Source: Stemphylium vesicarium (Eukaryota; Ascomycota; Dothideomycetes; Pleosporales; Pleosporaceae). From it: a stretch of DNA of 64,000 nt. The notes below the pieces were generated by a model. That model ran no database searches and was not told where the DNA came from. It was given only the letters and a program-made list of their open reading frames with translations. The DNA is taken from NCBI GenBank assembly GCA_004380135.1, contig QXCR01000080.1:62001-126000 (forward strand), in the 5' to 3' direction. The position numbers were made by a program, and so were the translations under genes. Positions 54,613 through 64,000 of this stretch are shown in pieces (positions within the stretch are counted from its first letter, which is position 1; the number at the start of each line of letters is the position of its first letter).

Positions 54613-56319
54613 TCATAGATAGCGGTAGTCTGGTGCGCGAGACCTGCGGTTGCGCCCTCGAGGGTTGACCGGTTGCCTGTCGTACGCATCGTTGTCCTGC
54701 TGTCCCTGTCCCCATTGTGCCTGTCCTTGTCCCTGGCCCTGTCCTTGACCTTGTCCCCATTGACCTTGTCCTGGTCCTTGCATTTGTCCGCCCCATCCAT
54801 ACTGCTGTTGTTGTTGCTGTTGTTGCTGCTGTCCGTACGGTTGTTGTTGTTGTCCGTAGCCAAAGTTTTGCTGAGGGAACCACTGCTGTTGCTGTTGTTG
54901 CGGTTGGAAGCCCATCGGGTAGCCGTTCTGAAAGCCCATCTGTTGAGGCATGCCCATCGGCATCGGCATGTTCATGTTCATAGGCATCCCCATGGGGCCC
55001 ATGGGCGCGTTCTTGAGCATTTCCATCTGCTGGATGAAATCCTGTTCAATCTTTGTGGCGGGGTCGGCCGCTTGACGCATAGCTTTAGGCGCAGTAGGTG
55101 GCTTGATGTCTGTCGGAGGCTCTTTGCGCTTTTTGGAAGATGTAGAGTCAGTATCGGAGGCTTCGTCCGCCACCGCCGCAGTAGTAGAACTAGTAGTATT
55201 TGTAGTGTCATTCGCGACAGGAGAATTTGCGTTGTCAGTAGCATGTGATTGAGAAACTGATTCATTTGTTGAAGCAACTGCTGCCTTTGCTGCCTTCTCC
55301 TTCTCTGCTGCCTTTTCTGCGTCATATGCCTTGAGAGACTTGACCATATCATCGTCGGCAATGAGATCATCCATTAAAACATCCTCCTTTGCACAGTTTG
55401 GGCAAATCAAATCTCCGTCTGCGAGCGCATTGTCGATGCACTCGCGGCAGTATGTCTTACCACAACATGGTGTCTTGACTGGGTCGACAAATCTCTGGTT
55501 GTCGATCGGGCATTCGAGACCGCGCTCGCGCAGCTCTCTGCTGGCAGCATCAGCGCTCGCGGCGCGCGCTCGCGATGCGTTTGTCTTCTCTTGGAACTTG
55601 TCCCAAGCCTTTGTATCTGTCATGACTTGTACGTATTCGCCGTCGGCATTGAGCATGACGCCTTTGGCGGCTTCTTCGTCGACAGGCTTCTCGACCTTCT
55701 TGAGGAATGATTGTGGTATGCCAGTGGTGCGCTTGGCCTGAAAGACGGGCTTGAAGTCGGGGTCGTCGTTCGTGGGGCAGGCTTGTATCCAGTGGCCTTT
55801 GATGTTGCAGCGACGACAGACATAGCCTGGTGGCGGTGGGTGTGATGGGACAACGACGTTCTTGGTGTTGTTCTTGCGATACACAGGTTTTGCGTGCGAA
55901 AGTGCCTCTTTCTGGGCGTCCCAAGCCATGGCTGACTCAGCCAAAAAGGCTGCTTCGGCGTCTTCGGGGGCGGCATTGTTCGCCTGGGGTACCGGTGGCG
56001 CGGGTTTGCTGTGTGTGGTGATGGCTCGCGATGGAGCCTTGCCAGTGACATATCTCGCGGCTCTGCCTTGGCCTTTTGGAGCTGGGCGGCGAATCGCGAT
56101 GACGGTGGAAGAGCGGGGTATAAGTGTTGTGTCGTCTTTGTATTCGGAGGCAGGGTCATCTTGTGGAAAGATGTGTAGGTTGAAGTCAGTTCCGTCGCCC
56201 AAGCCGCTCGCACTGATGATCTCTCTCTTCAGCTCGAAGACGCTCAGTTCGGTGCCATTAAATATAATGCGCTCGGAATCTCGCGAATTCTTGAACTTGT
56301 AGAAAATGGAAGAAGTCAT
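54613..56319 (-). CDS. MPE1: mRNA cleavage and polyadenylation factor Mpe1 (RBBP6-like)
   Basis: Nuclear subunit of the cleavage and polyadenylation factor. Single exon, 568 aa. Residues 1-78 are the ubiquitin-like DWNN domain (SSIFYKFKNSRDSERIIFNG, ELKREIISASGLGDGTDF). Residues about 168-181 form a CCHC zinc knuckle (CRRCNIKGHWIQAC). At about 270-315 sits a RING/U-box-like finger with CPIDNQRFVDPVKTPCCGKTYCRECI and the final CPNC. A Lys/Ala/Glu-rich linker and KKRKEPP follow. The last 140 residues are Met/Pro/Gln-rich with runs of Gln and many GQ dipeptides (54680-54910), a low-complexity tail with prion-like composition. This is the standard Mpe1 order. A 55-bp repeat array lies immediately upstream of its promoter. 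Confidence 0.95.
   Translation of the reverse strand: MTSSIFYKFKNSRDSERIIFNGTELSVFELKREIISASGLGDGTDFNLHIFPQDDPASEYKDDTTLIPRSSTVIAIRRPAPKGQGRAARYVTGKAPSRAITTHSKPAPPVPQANNAAPEDAEAAFLAESAMAWDAQKEALSHAKPVYRKNNTKNVVVPSHPPPPGYVCRRCNIKGHWIQACPTNDDPDFKPVFQAKRTTGIPQSFLKKVEKPVDEEAAKGVMLNADGEYVQVMTDTKAWDKFQEKTNASRARAASADAASRELRERGLECPIDNQRFVDPVKTPCCGKTYCRECIDNALADGDLICPNCAKEDVLMDDLIADDDMVKSLKAYDAEKAAEKEKAAKAAVASTNESVSQSHATDNANSPVANDTTNTTSSTTAAVADEASDTDSTSSKKRKEPPTDIKPPTAPKAMRQAADPATKIEQDFIQQMEMLKNAPMGPMGMPMNMNMPMPMGMPQQMGFQNGYPMGFQPQQQQQQWFPQQNFGYGQQQQPYGQQQQQQQQQQYGWGGQMQGPGQGQWGQGQGQGQGQGQAQWGQGQQDNDAYDRQPVNPRGRNRRSRAPDYRYL
54680..54910 (-). repeat. CAG/CAA and GGxCAG low-complexity tract inside MPE1
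   Basis: Codon-level repeats encoding Gln runs and Gly-Gln dipeptides in the Mpe1 tail. Mixed CAA and CAG codons suggest the amino-acid tract is older than a simple slippage event. Confidence 0.8.
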
Positions 56320-56470
56320 GGTGGTGTGTTGTGGTGTGTTTTGGTAGTGCGGTGGTATGGTATGTAAAGGTGGTGAGGTGAGAGTCGAAGGACGGGCACC
56401 GAGACCCTACTTAAGTAAGCACGCACGGGCCACGTTGCGCGAACCATAGAATCGCACCAAAACGCAGTGT

Positions 56471-57320
56471 GGAGGTCTACACATCACTGAAAATACTTTG
56501 GATATTTTTCCCATGACACGACATTGAAGCCCTCCAGGCTGCTACAAGACATTTAAGACATTTCATTTGGCAGAAACCGTTGAAGTCCTCCAGGCTAAGC
56601 CATGTTTCCGACACGTCACCTAGCAAAAGTCATTGGAGTGCTCCACAATGAGCTATGGCATTTCAAGAATGTCAACCAGCAAAATTCATTGAAGCCCTCC
56701 AGACTATCACATGAGATTTCAAATACGACACCCAGCAAATGTCACTGAAGTCCTCCATGCCACGACATCGCATTACAAATCCAGTTCTCATGGAAAGTTA
56801 ATGAAGTCCTCCAAGCTCACGTATGACATTTCAATTTTTGTTTTCCGCGAAAATGGACTGAAGTGCTCCTGGCTGAGACATAGCATTCTAAGCATTGTGT
56901 TCTACGAAAAGTCATTGAAGTGCTCCACGCTCACACATGACATTCGAGAATTTTCTTTTGGCTACAATTATTCAAGTACTCCACGCTGGCACACGACATG
57001 TACGAAATAAAGCTTTCTACTATCTGGAATGCTCCACACTCACACATGACAAGTTTGAATCTTCTTGGTTCCGAGTTACTGAAGTGCTCTACTCTAGCAC
57101 ATGACATGCATGAAACATAACTTTCTAATTTCTGAAATACTCTAGACAGGCACATAACATACATGAAATAAAGTTCTCTACTATCCGAAGTCATCCAAGC
57201 GCATCTAAAAAAAATTGGACATGCCACCAGAAGAACTTTATTGAAGTGCGCTAGGCCAACACATACTCTACGCCAAACGAAAGTTTCAGCCTTCTGAAGT
57301 CCTCCAGGCTCATCTCATCA
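56471..57320. repeat. diverged tandem array, about 15-16 units of 55 bp
   Basis: Each unit carries a box close to TGAAGTSCTCCASGCT (S = C or G) followed within about 10 bp by a second box close to CACATGACAT. Box 1 starts at 56526, 56582, 56636, 56691, 56747, 56803, 56860, 56917, 56974, 57026, 57081, 57134, 57187, 57243 and 57296; a weak copy begins at 56471. Steps are 52-57 bp, with a mean of 55.0. The rest of the unit (about 30 bp) is AT-rich and poorly conserved. The period is not a multiple of three, and frames through it on both strands are short, so it does not encode a repeat protein. It lies 150 bp upstream of the MPE1 start. Confidence 0.85.
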
Positions 57321-57390
57321 ATCTCAAACGCGGAATCCGCACCTCATCCTCCTCACGCCCTCGGGTCACCGCAAGAATCCTGGAATCCTC

Positions 57391-57612
57391 TCAAATCGCT
57401 CCCCTCGCATCCCACTGCTCCTGCCTCCCTTTGCATTTCACAATCTGCTGTGTCGAAAAGCCCGAACGCCGAAGCTCTTTTTCACTGCTTATCTGCTTGC
57501 ACTTTTTGCCGTTGAAGAGTGATACAACTGATGCGAATGTGCGAGACAGTAACGTCGGTTTGGGCTGGGGGCGCGGGGGGAGATCGCTTGGGAAGAGTGA
57601 GGGTGGTGCCAT
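57391..57612 (-). CDS. possible small basic protein, 73 aa
   Basis: An ATG in good context (CAACAATGG) opens 73 codons with a Pro-rich, then basic sequence (PPRPQPKPTLLSRTFASVVSLF and KKCKQISSEKELRR). No family is recognised and nothing else supports it. It abuts the end of the 55-bp array. It might be a chance frame. Confidence 0.2.
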   Translation of the reverse strand: MAPPSLFPSDLPPRPQPKPTLLSRTFASVVSLFNGKKCKQISSEKELRRSGFSTQQIVKCKGRQEQWDARGAI

Positions 57613-57993
57613 TGTTGGGTGTTGGTAGGGATCAGATAGGCGGGTTGAGGTTGAGGCTGAAACCGGGGGAGGGGGTTGAGTGGAGTTTTGTAGAAGGTCG
57701 AGTGAGAAGGGTAGGTAGGTTGAATTTGATAGGGACTGAAGGGAGTACGTAGACAGAACTTATTTGTTCACACGATAGCCAGGGAAGGGTGGTATATAAA
57801 CTGCATCAGTATAATCTGGAGTCATCGTATTCATCATTAAACGAGCACTATCTACCGAAGTCTTCTCCAGGCGGTCACGCGGGCCTCTCTTTTCAACGGG
57901 TTGCCGTCTTAATGACCGTAATAATCCTCCCGATCTTAACAAATCCCTTATACTCCATGCCACCACCCCCATACAAGCCCGCCTATCCATCCC
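57613..57993. other. short intergenic region
   Basis: About 380 bp, 3' side of the tail-anchored protein gene. Nothing recognised. Confidence 0.4.
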
Positions 57994-58662
57994 TCACTCG
58001 ACCGCCTGCTTCTTCTCCTCCACATCCCTCACCATGGCATAAACCAGAAACCCAATCCCCATACAAAGTATCCACCCGCTCGTCAACAATAGCCAAAACT
58101 TGAGTCTCCGCATACTATCTGCTTGTGCCTGCCGCATCATGCTCGCCGGCAGGGCCACAGTGTTCCTGAGGCCACCCATCTCGATATCCGGTGTCCGGAG
58201 CGTATGCGCGTTCGACGCATCTCCGTCGGAGCGAGGCGGAGGCGCAGACGCAGACAGTGAGGCGCGGTTGAAAAAGCGCTTCATGGGGAACTGCTTGGAT
58301 GCGAGACGGGGCGGGAGCTTGGTAGGGAAGACGGAGGAGACGACTTCTGGGAAAGGGCGTGGGAAGGGTGTGAAGTCCATGTTTAGGTCTTGCGGACGCT
58401 GGGATGGGGTTGGGGTAGGGGCAGAAGGAGCACGTGGAGCGGTGCTCCAGGGGTTTGCTTCTGCGCTGGTGTTGAAGGGCAGCGGGGCCATGCTTGCGGG
58501 CAGTGAGGCGATGATGTGGTCTGCGATGTCCTCTGTGTTGAATGTGGTTGTGTGGTTGCCCTGGTGCGCTTGGGGTGAGGGATTTGTAGTCGCTTGTGGT
58601 GAATTGATAGTGCCAATTGAGATGATCTGGCCTGTCATCGCGTCGTCTGGCTGGAGTTGCAT
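57994..58662 (-). CDS. hypothetical tail-anchored membrane protein, 222 aa
   Basis: No family recognised. The first 180 residues are polar, Pro/Ser/Thr-rich and contain FPRPFPEVVSSVFPTKLPPRLASKQFPMKRFF, a basic aromatic patch. One hydrophobic helix near the C-terminus (FWLLLTSGWILCMGIGFLVYAMV), flanked by RR before and a short charged tail (RDVEEKKQAVE) after, fits a tail-anchored protein of ER, mitochondria or another membrane. The first ATG in frame is at 58662; a preceding TTG belongs to the leader. It is a single exon unless 5' exons were missed. Confidence 0.6.
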   Translation of the reverse strand: MQLQPDDAMTGQIISIGTINSPQATTNPSPQAHQGNHTTTFNTEDIADHIIASLPASMAPLPFNTSAEANPWSTAPRAPSAPTPTPSQRPQDLNMDFTPFPRPFPEVVSSVFPTKLPPRLASKQFPMKRFFNRASLSASAPPPRSDGDASNAHTLRTPDIEMGGLRNTVALPASMMRQAQADSMRRLKFWLLLTSGWILCMGIGFLVYAMVRDVEEKKQAVE

Positions 58663-61600
58663 AGTAGGCAAGATCCGAGGTGGAGACGTTGTGAGTGTTG
58701 GCGTCGAGTTTGTGTTGGCAGCCGTGGTATTTGGAGTTCAGTCAGGAGACACAGTACTAGAGAGAGTTAAGATTGTTGTTTGATCGAGGAATAGTGTAGG
58801 CAGGGTGGTAGATATACGCTCGAGGAAATGTAGAAATGTAGAGCCCCTCTGGAACTAACCATGGGTAGGGTTTCACTTTCACCGCGAATCGTCACAGGAC
58901 AGATTACTAGCGTGTTTGCTCACGGTGAGCGATACAGACCTTTTCGCGAAACCTGAACTCGAGTGGAGTGAATTCTCGCGTGCCTCCGCTGTACCGTAGG
59001 TGAGTAGTGGGTGCAGCCATTCACAGCCACCGCATTCCTATGAGTGCCACACTAACACCTACATCTTTCCAGCACTGCCATTTTCATTTGTCGAAGTCCA
59101 TCGAGTTCCTTTCTCGCCGGCTACGCAAGTACCACATAACTGCTACCAATTCCACGTCACGAATGGCAGTCACCAGTAGCTTTTTCCCAGCCGTCCTAGC
59201 AAAGCCCAGACCCGCACTTGATCGCTCGGAATATTGTTACTGCGCCTCTATCCAATTGCCACAAGCAAATAGGCCGTCAAAAAACGCGGACGCGACTCGA
59301 GCAAGGCATCAACTCGACACCAGTCCATCGTACGGTCTGTCTAGGTTAGATGACGAGTTGTGAAAGAGAAAGAACTTGAAGCAACTACAGTCAAGGGAAG
59401 TCTTGCTCTCCCGCTCGTTACCGGAAGAAGCTGCTTTCTCGCTTCATACCATACCACATATATAGGTTGAGCGTCTGCTGGTGAGAATGTGCTCGCCGGC
59501 GCACGTGACGCTTACGTCATGTCTCCTAGACAGAACGAGTGTTTTCGTCTGCTCCCTCGTGGTGTTGTGTGGTGGGCTTGAACAAGATACGCGATGGATC
59601 ATATTTTGGAAGTAAAAAGACCTCTTGACAAGGCAGGGTGATGAAGAAGTATCCTGTTCAGGCATAATGAACTCCGTTGGAAAACCGTTTTTCAAGCCTC
59701 ACAGTGCAGCTGCAGTGTCAAATTATCCCGCATCCTGGCTCCGCGCGCCGCTCCCAAGGGGGATGTCGGGATATACGATAGAAGATATCTGAGGCGAATA
59801 GACGCGACCAGCTTCGGGAGAGCGAGGTAAACAAGACATGTCAGAGGAGTGAGACGCATACCAATGGCTCGATCTTCGTTCAAAGCTAGACTGTTAAATC
59901 CGCGCTGCTCCTCTTTCCGCCGCAACGCGCAGCCAGGGCATGGGACCAACAAAAGATCTAAGCGTGTGAAGTTTCCGAGTCTGTGTTTTCGGTCAAAGTT
60001 TGGCAGCTTACCTTGCGGTCGTGAAATCGGCTGTAAGCGCTCCTGCTGACGATATCTTACTGTGTAGCCAAAAGGCTATTCTGTCCCGTTACGGACATTT
60101 GATATGCTGAGATGCTTGGAACGCGTGTACAAGGGTTTCGCTATAGGACATTCACTGTTTTCTCTCGCTGCGATATGGATAAAGCGTGCTATGCTTTGTC
60201 GAACTTGAAACCAACAATGAATTCTTTCGACGTAGGCATTGCAATAATGGGACTCGGGCAAACAAGCTGGTACTTCCGAGCGCTTCTTTCTAGCGAAAAG
60301 CATCTAAATGGTTGTTTTACGTCGTTCACTCGAGACAGCGATGCAAAAGTGCACAGTGGTGATATCAGAGGTAGTTGCGAGAACAAATGTAGCGGCATCT
60401 TTGAAACGACGCATTCGCGTCGAGACGGCTGGCGACGAGATATGAAAAGCGCCATGTTTCTTTCTCTGTTTGTTGCGCGAGACAACGAACGGAGAGGCCG
60501 ATGTTGGGCATGACGATGCATGCAGCCTTATTGTTTGCCAAAGAGTTGCCCGCTGCGGGTTGTCGATAGTCGGCTCGGCTACTGCACGCTGTCATGCGCA
60601 GATCCACCTATCGGTCCTTCCTCGTATCGGTATTCATTGGAAAACCATCGGCTGCTGACCCACACTTTTGCACGATGCGGGCCAGAGTTTCTCGAACGCC
60701 AATCATCTCCGGTAGGCTGCTCGACCGTTGCATTCTCTAGAAGATCAGGAAGAGAAGGTGGCAATGGCTGCAAGGACTCAGCGTCATTTTCGCGTGCCCA
60801 AGTGACCCTGTGCTTGTGTCGATCAGCGAACAGTTCTTTTTTGGTCCATTGCACACCACTTGGTAAATGGTCGGGTAGAAAAGAAACAGTGTACGCGATC
60901 CGCAGACTCGAACGGCCCGCGAAGAAGAAAGAATGTACGGCGCCGCCTAGTTTCAGTAAAGCATCGCGGGTGAAAGTGAATTTCGGGCAAAGCCAAATCG
61001 GTGCCGGACAACCGCGACTATTGCCCTCGTTTACGACAAATATCGCGCGACCCGTCCATGGGGAAATTTTTCATGTGTCAGTGTTTATTGGTTGGGAGGT
61101 TCAAATTCTGGATCACGTTTATTATTCTTAATTGCGGGTAGTCTCGCTGTGCGCATAGTTACCTTCGCTTGCGATTAAAGGCGTCTTGGACACTTAGCTG
61201 GGCAGCTGATTTAAGGTAAGGCTCGAGCAAATGCCCAGCTGTATACCATGTCTTGTAGACCAGTCTATCGCCCTTCGAGGGAAGGATCATCGTGGTACAA
61301 AAACCGTCGCGGGCTAGTGTATACAAAGTTTGGGAATGGGACGGCCTGCGGTGTAGGTGCCCGCAACGGCGTGGGTGTGCTGTCAGGAACAGACCAGCTC
61401 ATCGTCCGCGAAGGCCCAGGGCGGCTGTTTATGACGTCAAACCCGCTTTTCTTCATCTGTTAATACAGACCTTAGCCAGGCACAGCGAAAATTCAGGATG
61501 CCGGCACCGTTAAATCCGCATGGTGTCAAATTAGAGCCTCTTTGTGGGAGGCCTGAAAGAAAAAGTAATGCCGTGCGCGACATCGGTTGGAGGCTGCCGA

Positions 61601-62229
61601 ATTGTTCCCTAGCGAATCACACGACTTTTGCATCCTCCACTCGTTAGCGCTTCCCTCGTATCAAGCCACATAGTCACTGGTCGCATGAGCAGCATTCTAG
61701 GATGCGGCCGACTTTCCAAGAATTGCCAAACACCATTATGTTCGTAGACAGGGGGCTAGACTTGCGGGTTTACGGGTTGGGCGACTGCGCAACCAATCCT
61801 TCTGCGAGTTTCATACGAAGGCCACCCCCTGCGTAAGGAAGGTGTGGAAGAACACCTGAGGATCCCCCGACGGATAACGGATCCCTGTAATTCCTCTATC
61901 GCTTTGTGGCGCGCCGTCTGTCAGACAGTGTCAGTCGTGCGCATGATACCTGTTGGCTAGCTTGACGGGAAAGGACGAGCCTGAAAGAACCTTGTCCGCG
62001 CTACCGATATGGGTTGCGGTCGCGGTATATAGACTCGAGGCTGCCCTCACCTCCCTTGGCAGTTAGCTCATCCCATCCCATCGTCATTCGCTCTCACATA
62101 CGCTCGCTTGCGTTTGCCATTCGTTACTCGACTTGATAATCGTCAGTCATCCAGTACTACGCCGTATAATACCCATAATTGCCGTTCGGTATCCGAAATT
62201 TCTTCAACACCATCAATCAACACCTCAAC
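58663..62229. other. gene-poor region, 3.6 kb
   Basis: No frame in this stretch shows a recognisable domain. The longest (60520-61131, plus) has irregular composition and opposing frames of similar length, as chance frames do. Composition shifts from GC-rich patches to AT-richer ones without clear boundaries. The last 200 bp hold the leader of the GPI-protein gene, with CT-rich tracts (62040-62130). Possible relic sequence, but nothing can be named. Confidence 0.5.
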
Positions 62230-63060
62230 ATGTCTCTGAAATACTTTTCCCTCGCTCTTGCAACAGTAGCGACTGCGTCGCCTTTCGAAGCCATGGCGAA
62301 GGCTACCAGCGATGAGTCCTACGAGCCGTGCAAGCCTCAGGGTGCCACAACCTCGACCCCACCTCCGGTCGGCACGGATCTCAGCTCGCTTTACACTGAT
62401 ATTCTGTCATCTATTAAGGGTATCTCATTTGAGAAGCGCTCTGTTCATGAACGCGCCGAGGGCTTCTCCTGCCACTCTAGCCTTGACTGTGTGAACGTGC
62501 AGAACCTCAACATCCCCATGTGCTACGACAAGTTCACTACGAACTTCCAATTCCCCGACGGATCCTACGGAACAGTTTCGGAAGGAACCTACACCTCCGG
62601 AGGCACCAACGTGAACCTGGTTAGCGGAGAGTACACCGAGGGTGGCCAGACTGCCAATATCTACTCCAACGACGAAGCCGAGAAGCCCAATACCTCGACC
62701 ATGTCGATCCCTGCAGTTTTCACGGGTACCGGCGTTGGGGCCGCAATTCCCATTACCGCGCTCGGGTCGATCATCGTCTACACCACCACCATCCCCGCAG
62801 TGACCTACTCAGCACCAACTACTGTTGCTGAAACTGTCAAAGTAGCAACCGTAAGCGGAGTTGAGGTTTCCACCACAGTTCCCGCCACTACCATCACCCA
62901 AGCCACGACCGTCGCCGCACAAACTAGCGTCGTGACACAAACCAACACTGCCGCATCGAGCGAGCCGACCAGCAGTGGAGCAGCCGGCCAGGTGTCTTTC
63001 GACAGCACAAAGTCGTTTGGTATGTCGGTTGCCGGTGCTCTCCTCTACGCATTCTTGTAG
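62230..63060 (+). CDS. secreted GPI-anchored Ser/Thr-rich protein
   Basis: Cell-surface protein, 276 aa, no family recognised. Residues 1-17 are a signal peptide (MSLKYFSLALATVATAS). A Lys-Arg at 69-70 (ISFEKR before SVHERAEGF) is a likely Kex2 processing site, suggesting a pro-segment. Four Cys follow or flank it (Cys34, 81, 87, 98). A short glycine-rich double motif (SEGTYTSGG, then SGEYTEGGQ, about 117-140) comes next. Residues 190-255 are Thr/Val/Ser-rich, a likely O-mannosylated stalk. The C-terminus (SVAGALLYAFL after small residues) fits a GPI-attachment signal. The in-frame ATG at 62179 region adds residues before the signal peptide and is less likely. It stands alone beside a 3.6-kb gene-poor region. 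Confidence 0.85.
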   Translation: MSLKYFSLALATVATASPFEAMAKATSDESYEPCKPQGATTSTPPPVGTDLSSLYTDILSSIKGISFEKRSVHERAEGFSCHSSLDCVNVQNLNIPMCYDKFTTNFQFPDGSYGTVSEGTYTSGGTNVNLVSGEYTEGGQTANIYSNDEAEKPNTSTMSIPAVFTGTGVGAAIPITALGSIIVYTTTIPAVTYSAPTTVAETVKVATVSGVEVSTTVPATTITQATTVAAQTSVVTQTNTAASSEPTSSGAAGQVSFDSTKSFGMSVAGALLYAFL

Positions 63061-63267
63061 GCTACTGAGCCTTGAATGAGAAGATCAGGATATATAGTTG
63101 CCGAGATGAACGTTCCGGAGCATGACTCTGGGGCCATTTGCAAGGCATTCAGAATTAGATGATACCCACTTGAGGCCTAGCATATTCATGTTGTACGTAT
63201 ATGGGGCAGCCCGGTGTTGACGCGCCACGTTTTTAATGAATAATACCAATTTTTTGAAACAACTCTC

Positions 63268-63942
63268 TCATTGTCTTTCGAGTACCGCAAGTAGAGTTTG
63301 CATCCTTTTCACCTCTAGCTCGTCAACATCCTCACCGTGCTGTGTGATAGCAGCGGAGTGAAGCCACGCTACTCCAGTCTTGCCCTTGAGCTCTTCGATG
63401 TTCGTGCATCTGACACCACCGCCGGCAATTATTGAAAGCGTCTTTCCATATTTCTTCTGTACTTTGTTCAATCGTTCAGCCCCTTCAAGTGCGTTGCGCA
63501 TGCCACCGCTAGTCAATAAGCTCTTGAACCCACAATTGATCACGGTTTCCACAGACTTCTCCAGATTTTTCGTTTCGTCAATCGCGCGATGGAATGTACA
63601 TGCAAGTGGAGCAGCCAACCGAACCAACTCGCGGTTGCGAGCGTCGTCTATGAGATTGTTGGGATCCAGTATGCCGAAAACGAACCCGCTGGCCAAGGAT
63701 TTCAACATGCTCATCTCTTCCTTCATTTGTGTAAACTCCTCGGCGCTGTAATCAAAGTCACCTCCTCGTGGCCGGATCATAACATTGACTGGGATCGTCG
63801 TTCCATTCCGTACGTGCTGCAAGGCTGAGAGAGAAGGAGTGACCCCACCAGCAGCGTAGTCGGCACATAGTTCGATTCGATCGGCACCCGCATTTGCAGC
63901 TGCGATTGCTGACTGATGGTTGAAGCAGGCTATCTCCAGCAT
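63268..63942 (-). CDS. cutC: CutC-family copper homeostasis protein
   Basis: TIM-barrel protein of the CutC family, linked to copper handling in bacteria and humans; the biochemical role is unsettled. Single exon, 224 aa, slightly short of the usual 230-270. Seen: MLEIACFNHQSAIAAANAGADRIELC (start of barrel), GGVTPSLSALQHV, VNVMIRPRGGDFDYS (family signature), GFVFGILD, CTFHRAIDE, LLTSGG, and IIAGGGVRCTNIEEL with WLHSAA near the end. All strands expected for the family are represented. Only 58 bp of its upstream region is inside the window. Confidence 0.93.
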   Translation of the reverse strand: MLEIACFNHQSAIAAANAGADRIELCADYAAGGVTPSLSALQHVRNGTTIPVNVMIRPRGGDFDYSAEEFTQMKEEMSMLKSLASGFVFGILDPNNLIDDARNRELVRLAAPLACTFHRAIDETKNLEKSVETVINCGFKSLLTSGGMRNALEGAERLNKVQKKYGKTLSIIAGGGVRCTNIEELKGKTGVAWLHSAAITQHGEDVDELEVKRMQTLLAVLERQ

Positions 63943-64000
63943 TGCGAAATTGGTGAAAGTGCGTGAAAATGTGGAAGAACGAAAGGTGGTGTAACGCGGG

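Noticed and set aside
56711..57227. Frames of about 98 codons on each strand through the 55-bp array, showing protein-level repeats
   Set aside because: The period is not divisible by three, so the apparent peptide repeats reflect the DNA repeat and shift frame.
60520..61131. 203-codon plus-strand frame in the gene-poor region
   Set aside because: Irregular composition, no domain, and competing frames on the other strand.

Overview
The window is fungal nuclear DNA. Most protein genes carry short spliceosomal introns (about 44-75 bp, GT-AG, with CTAAC/CTGAC-like branch sites). Typical filamentous-ascomycete families are present: Zn(II)2Cys6 regulator, Pth11-like receptor, GMC alcohol oxidase, CorA-like GMN protein, DUF7025 AAA ATPase and a DUF7708 protein. 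Gene content and intron style suggest a dothideomycete, perhaps Pleosporales; this is inference, since no marker gene was compared. Exon coordinates were derived by hand from reading frame, splice consensus and family conservation.

Layout. 0-5 kb: left-truncated CorA-like transporter (+) and an MFS sugar-type transporter (-). 6.6-8.7 kb: single-pass membrane SH3 protein (-). 10.3 kb: tRNA-Thr(AGU). 11.4-13.3 kb: Zn2Cys6 transcription factor (+). 14.3-21.7 kb: sulfide:quinone oxidoreductase (+), peroxisomal alcohol oxidase (-) and mitochondrial alternative oxidase (-). 23.1-23.5 kb: a small three-exon acylphosphatase (-). 24-29.6 kb: a conserved protein of unknown function and a KAR9-domain protein. 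30.4-34.6 kb: an orphan protein, a GNAT acetyltransferase and a BTB protein (all -).

35.3-44.6 kb is an accessory-looking block: remnants of two gene families abut head-to-head, followed by an SDR, a DUF7025-AAA ATPase divergent from a DUF7708 STAND-like protein, and a Pth11-like seven-helix receptor. 46-53.9 kb returns to ordinary genes: amino-acid permease, acyl-CoA dehydrogenase, DASH subunit Spc34, proteasome subunit Rpn3 and an ankyrin protein. 54.6-56.3 kb: the polyadenylation factor Mpe1. Directly upstream of MPE1 lies the most unusual structure of the window, a diverged array of about 15-16 units with a 55-bp period (56.47-57.32 kb). 58-64 kb: a tail-anchored membrane protein, a 3.5-kb gene-poor stretch, a GPI-anchored secreted protein and CutC.

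Functional links. SQR delivers electrons from sulfide to ubiquinone, while alternative oxidase drains ubiquinol independently of the sulfide-sensitive cytochrome oxidase. Their proximity suggests a sulfide- or stress-tolerant respiration neighbourhood, though this is untested. Spc34 and Rpn3 share a 266-bp bidirectional promoter. The AAA ATPase and the DUF7708 protein share a 555-bp divergent intergenic region.
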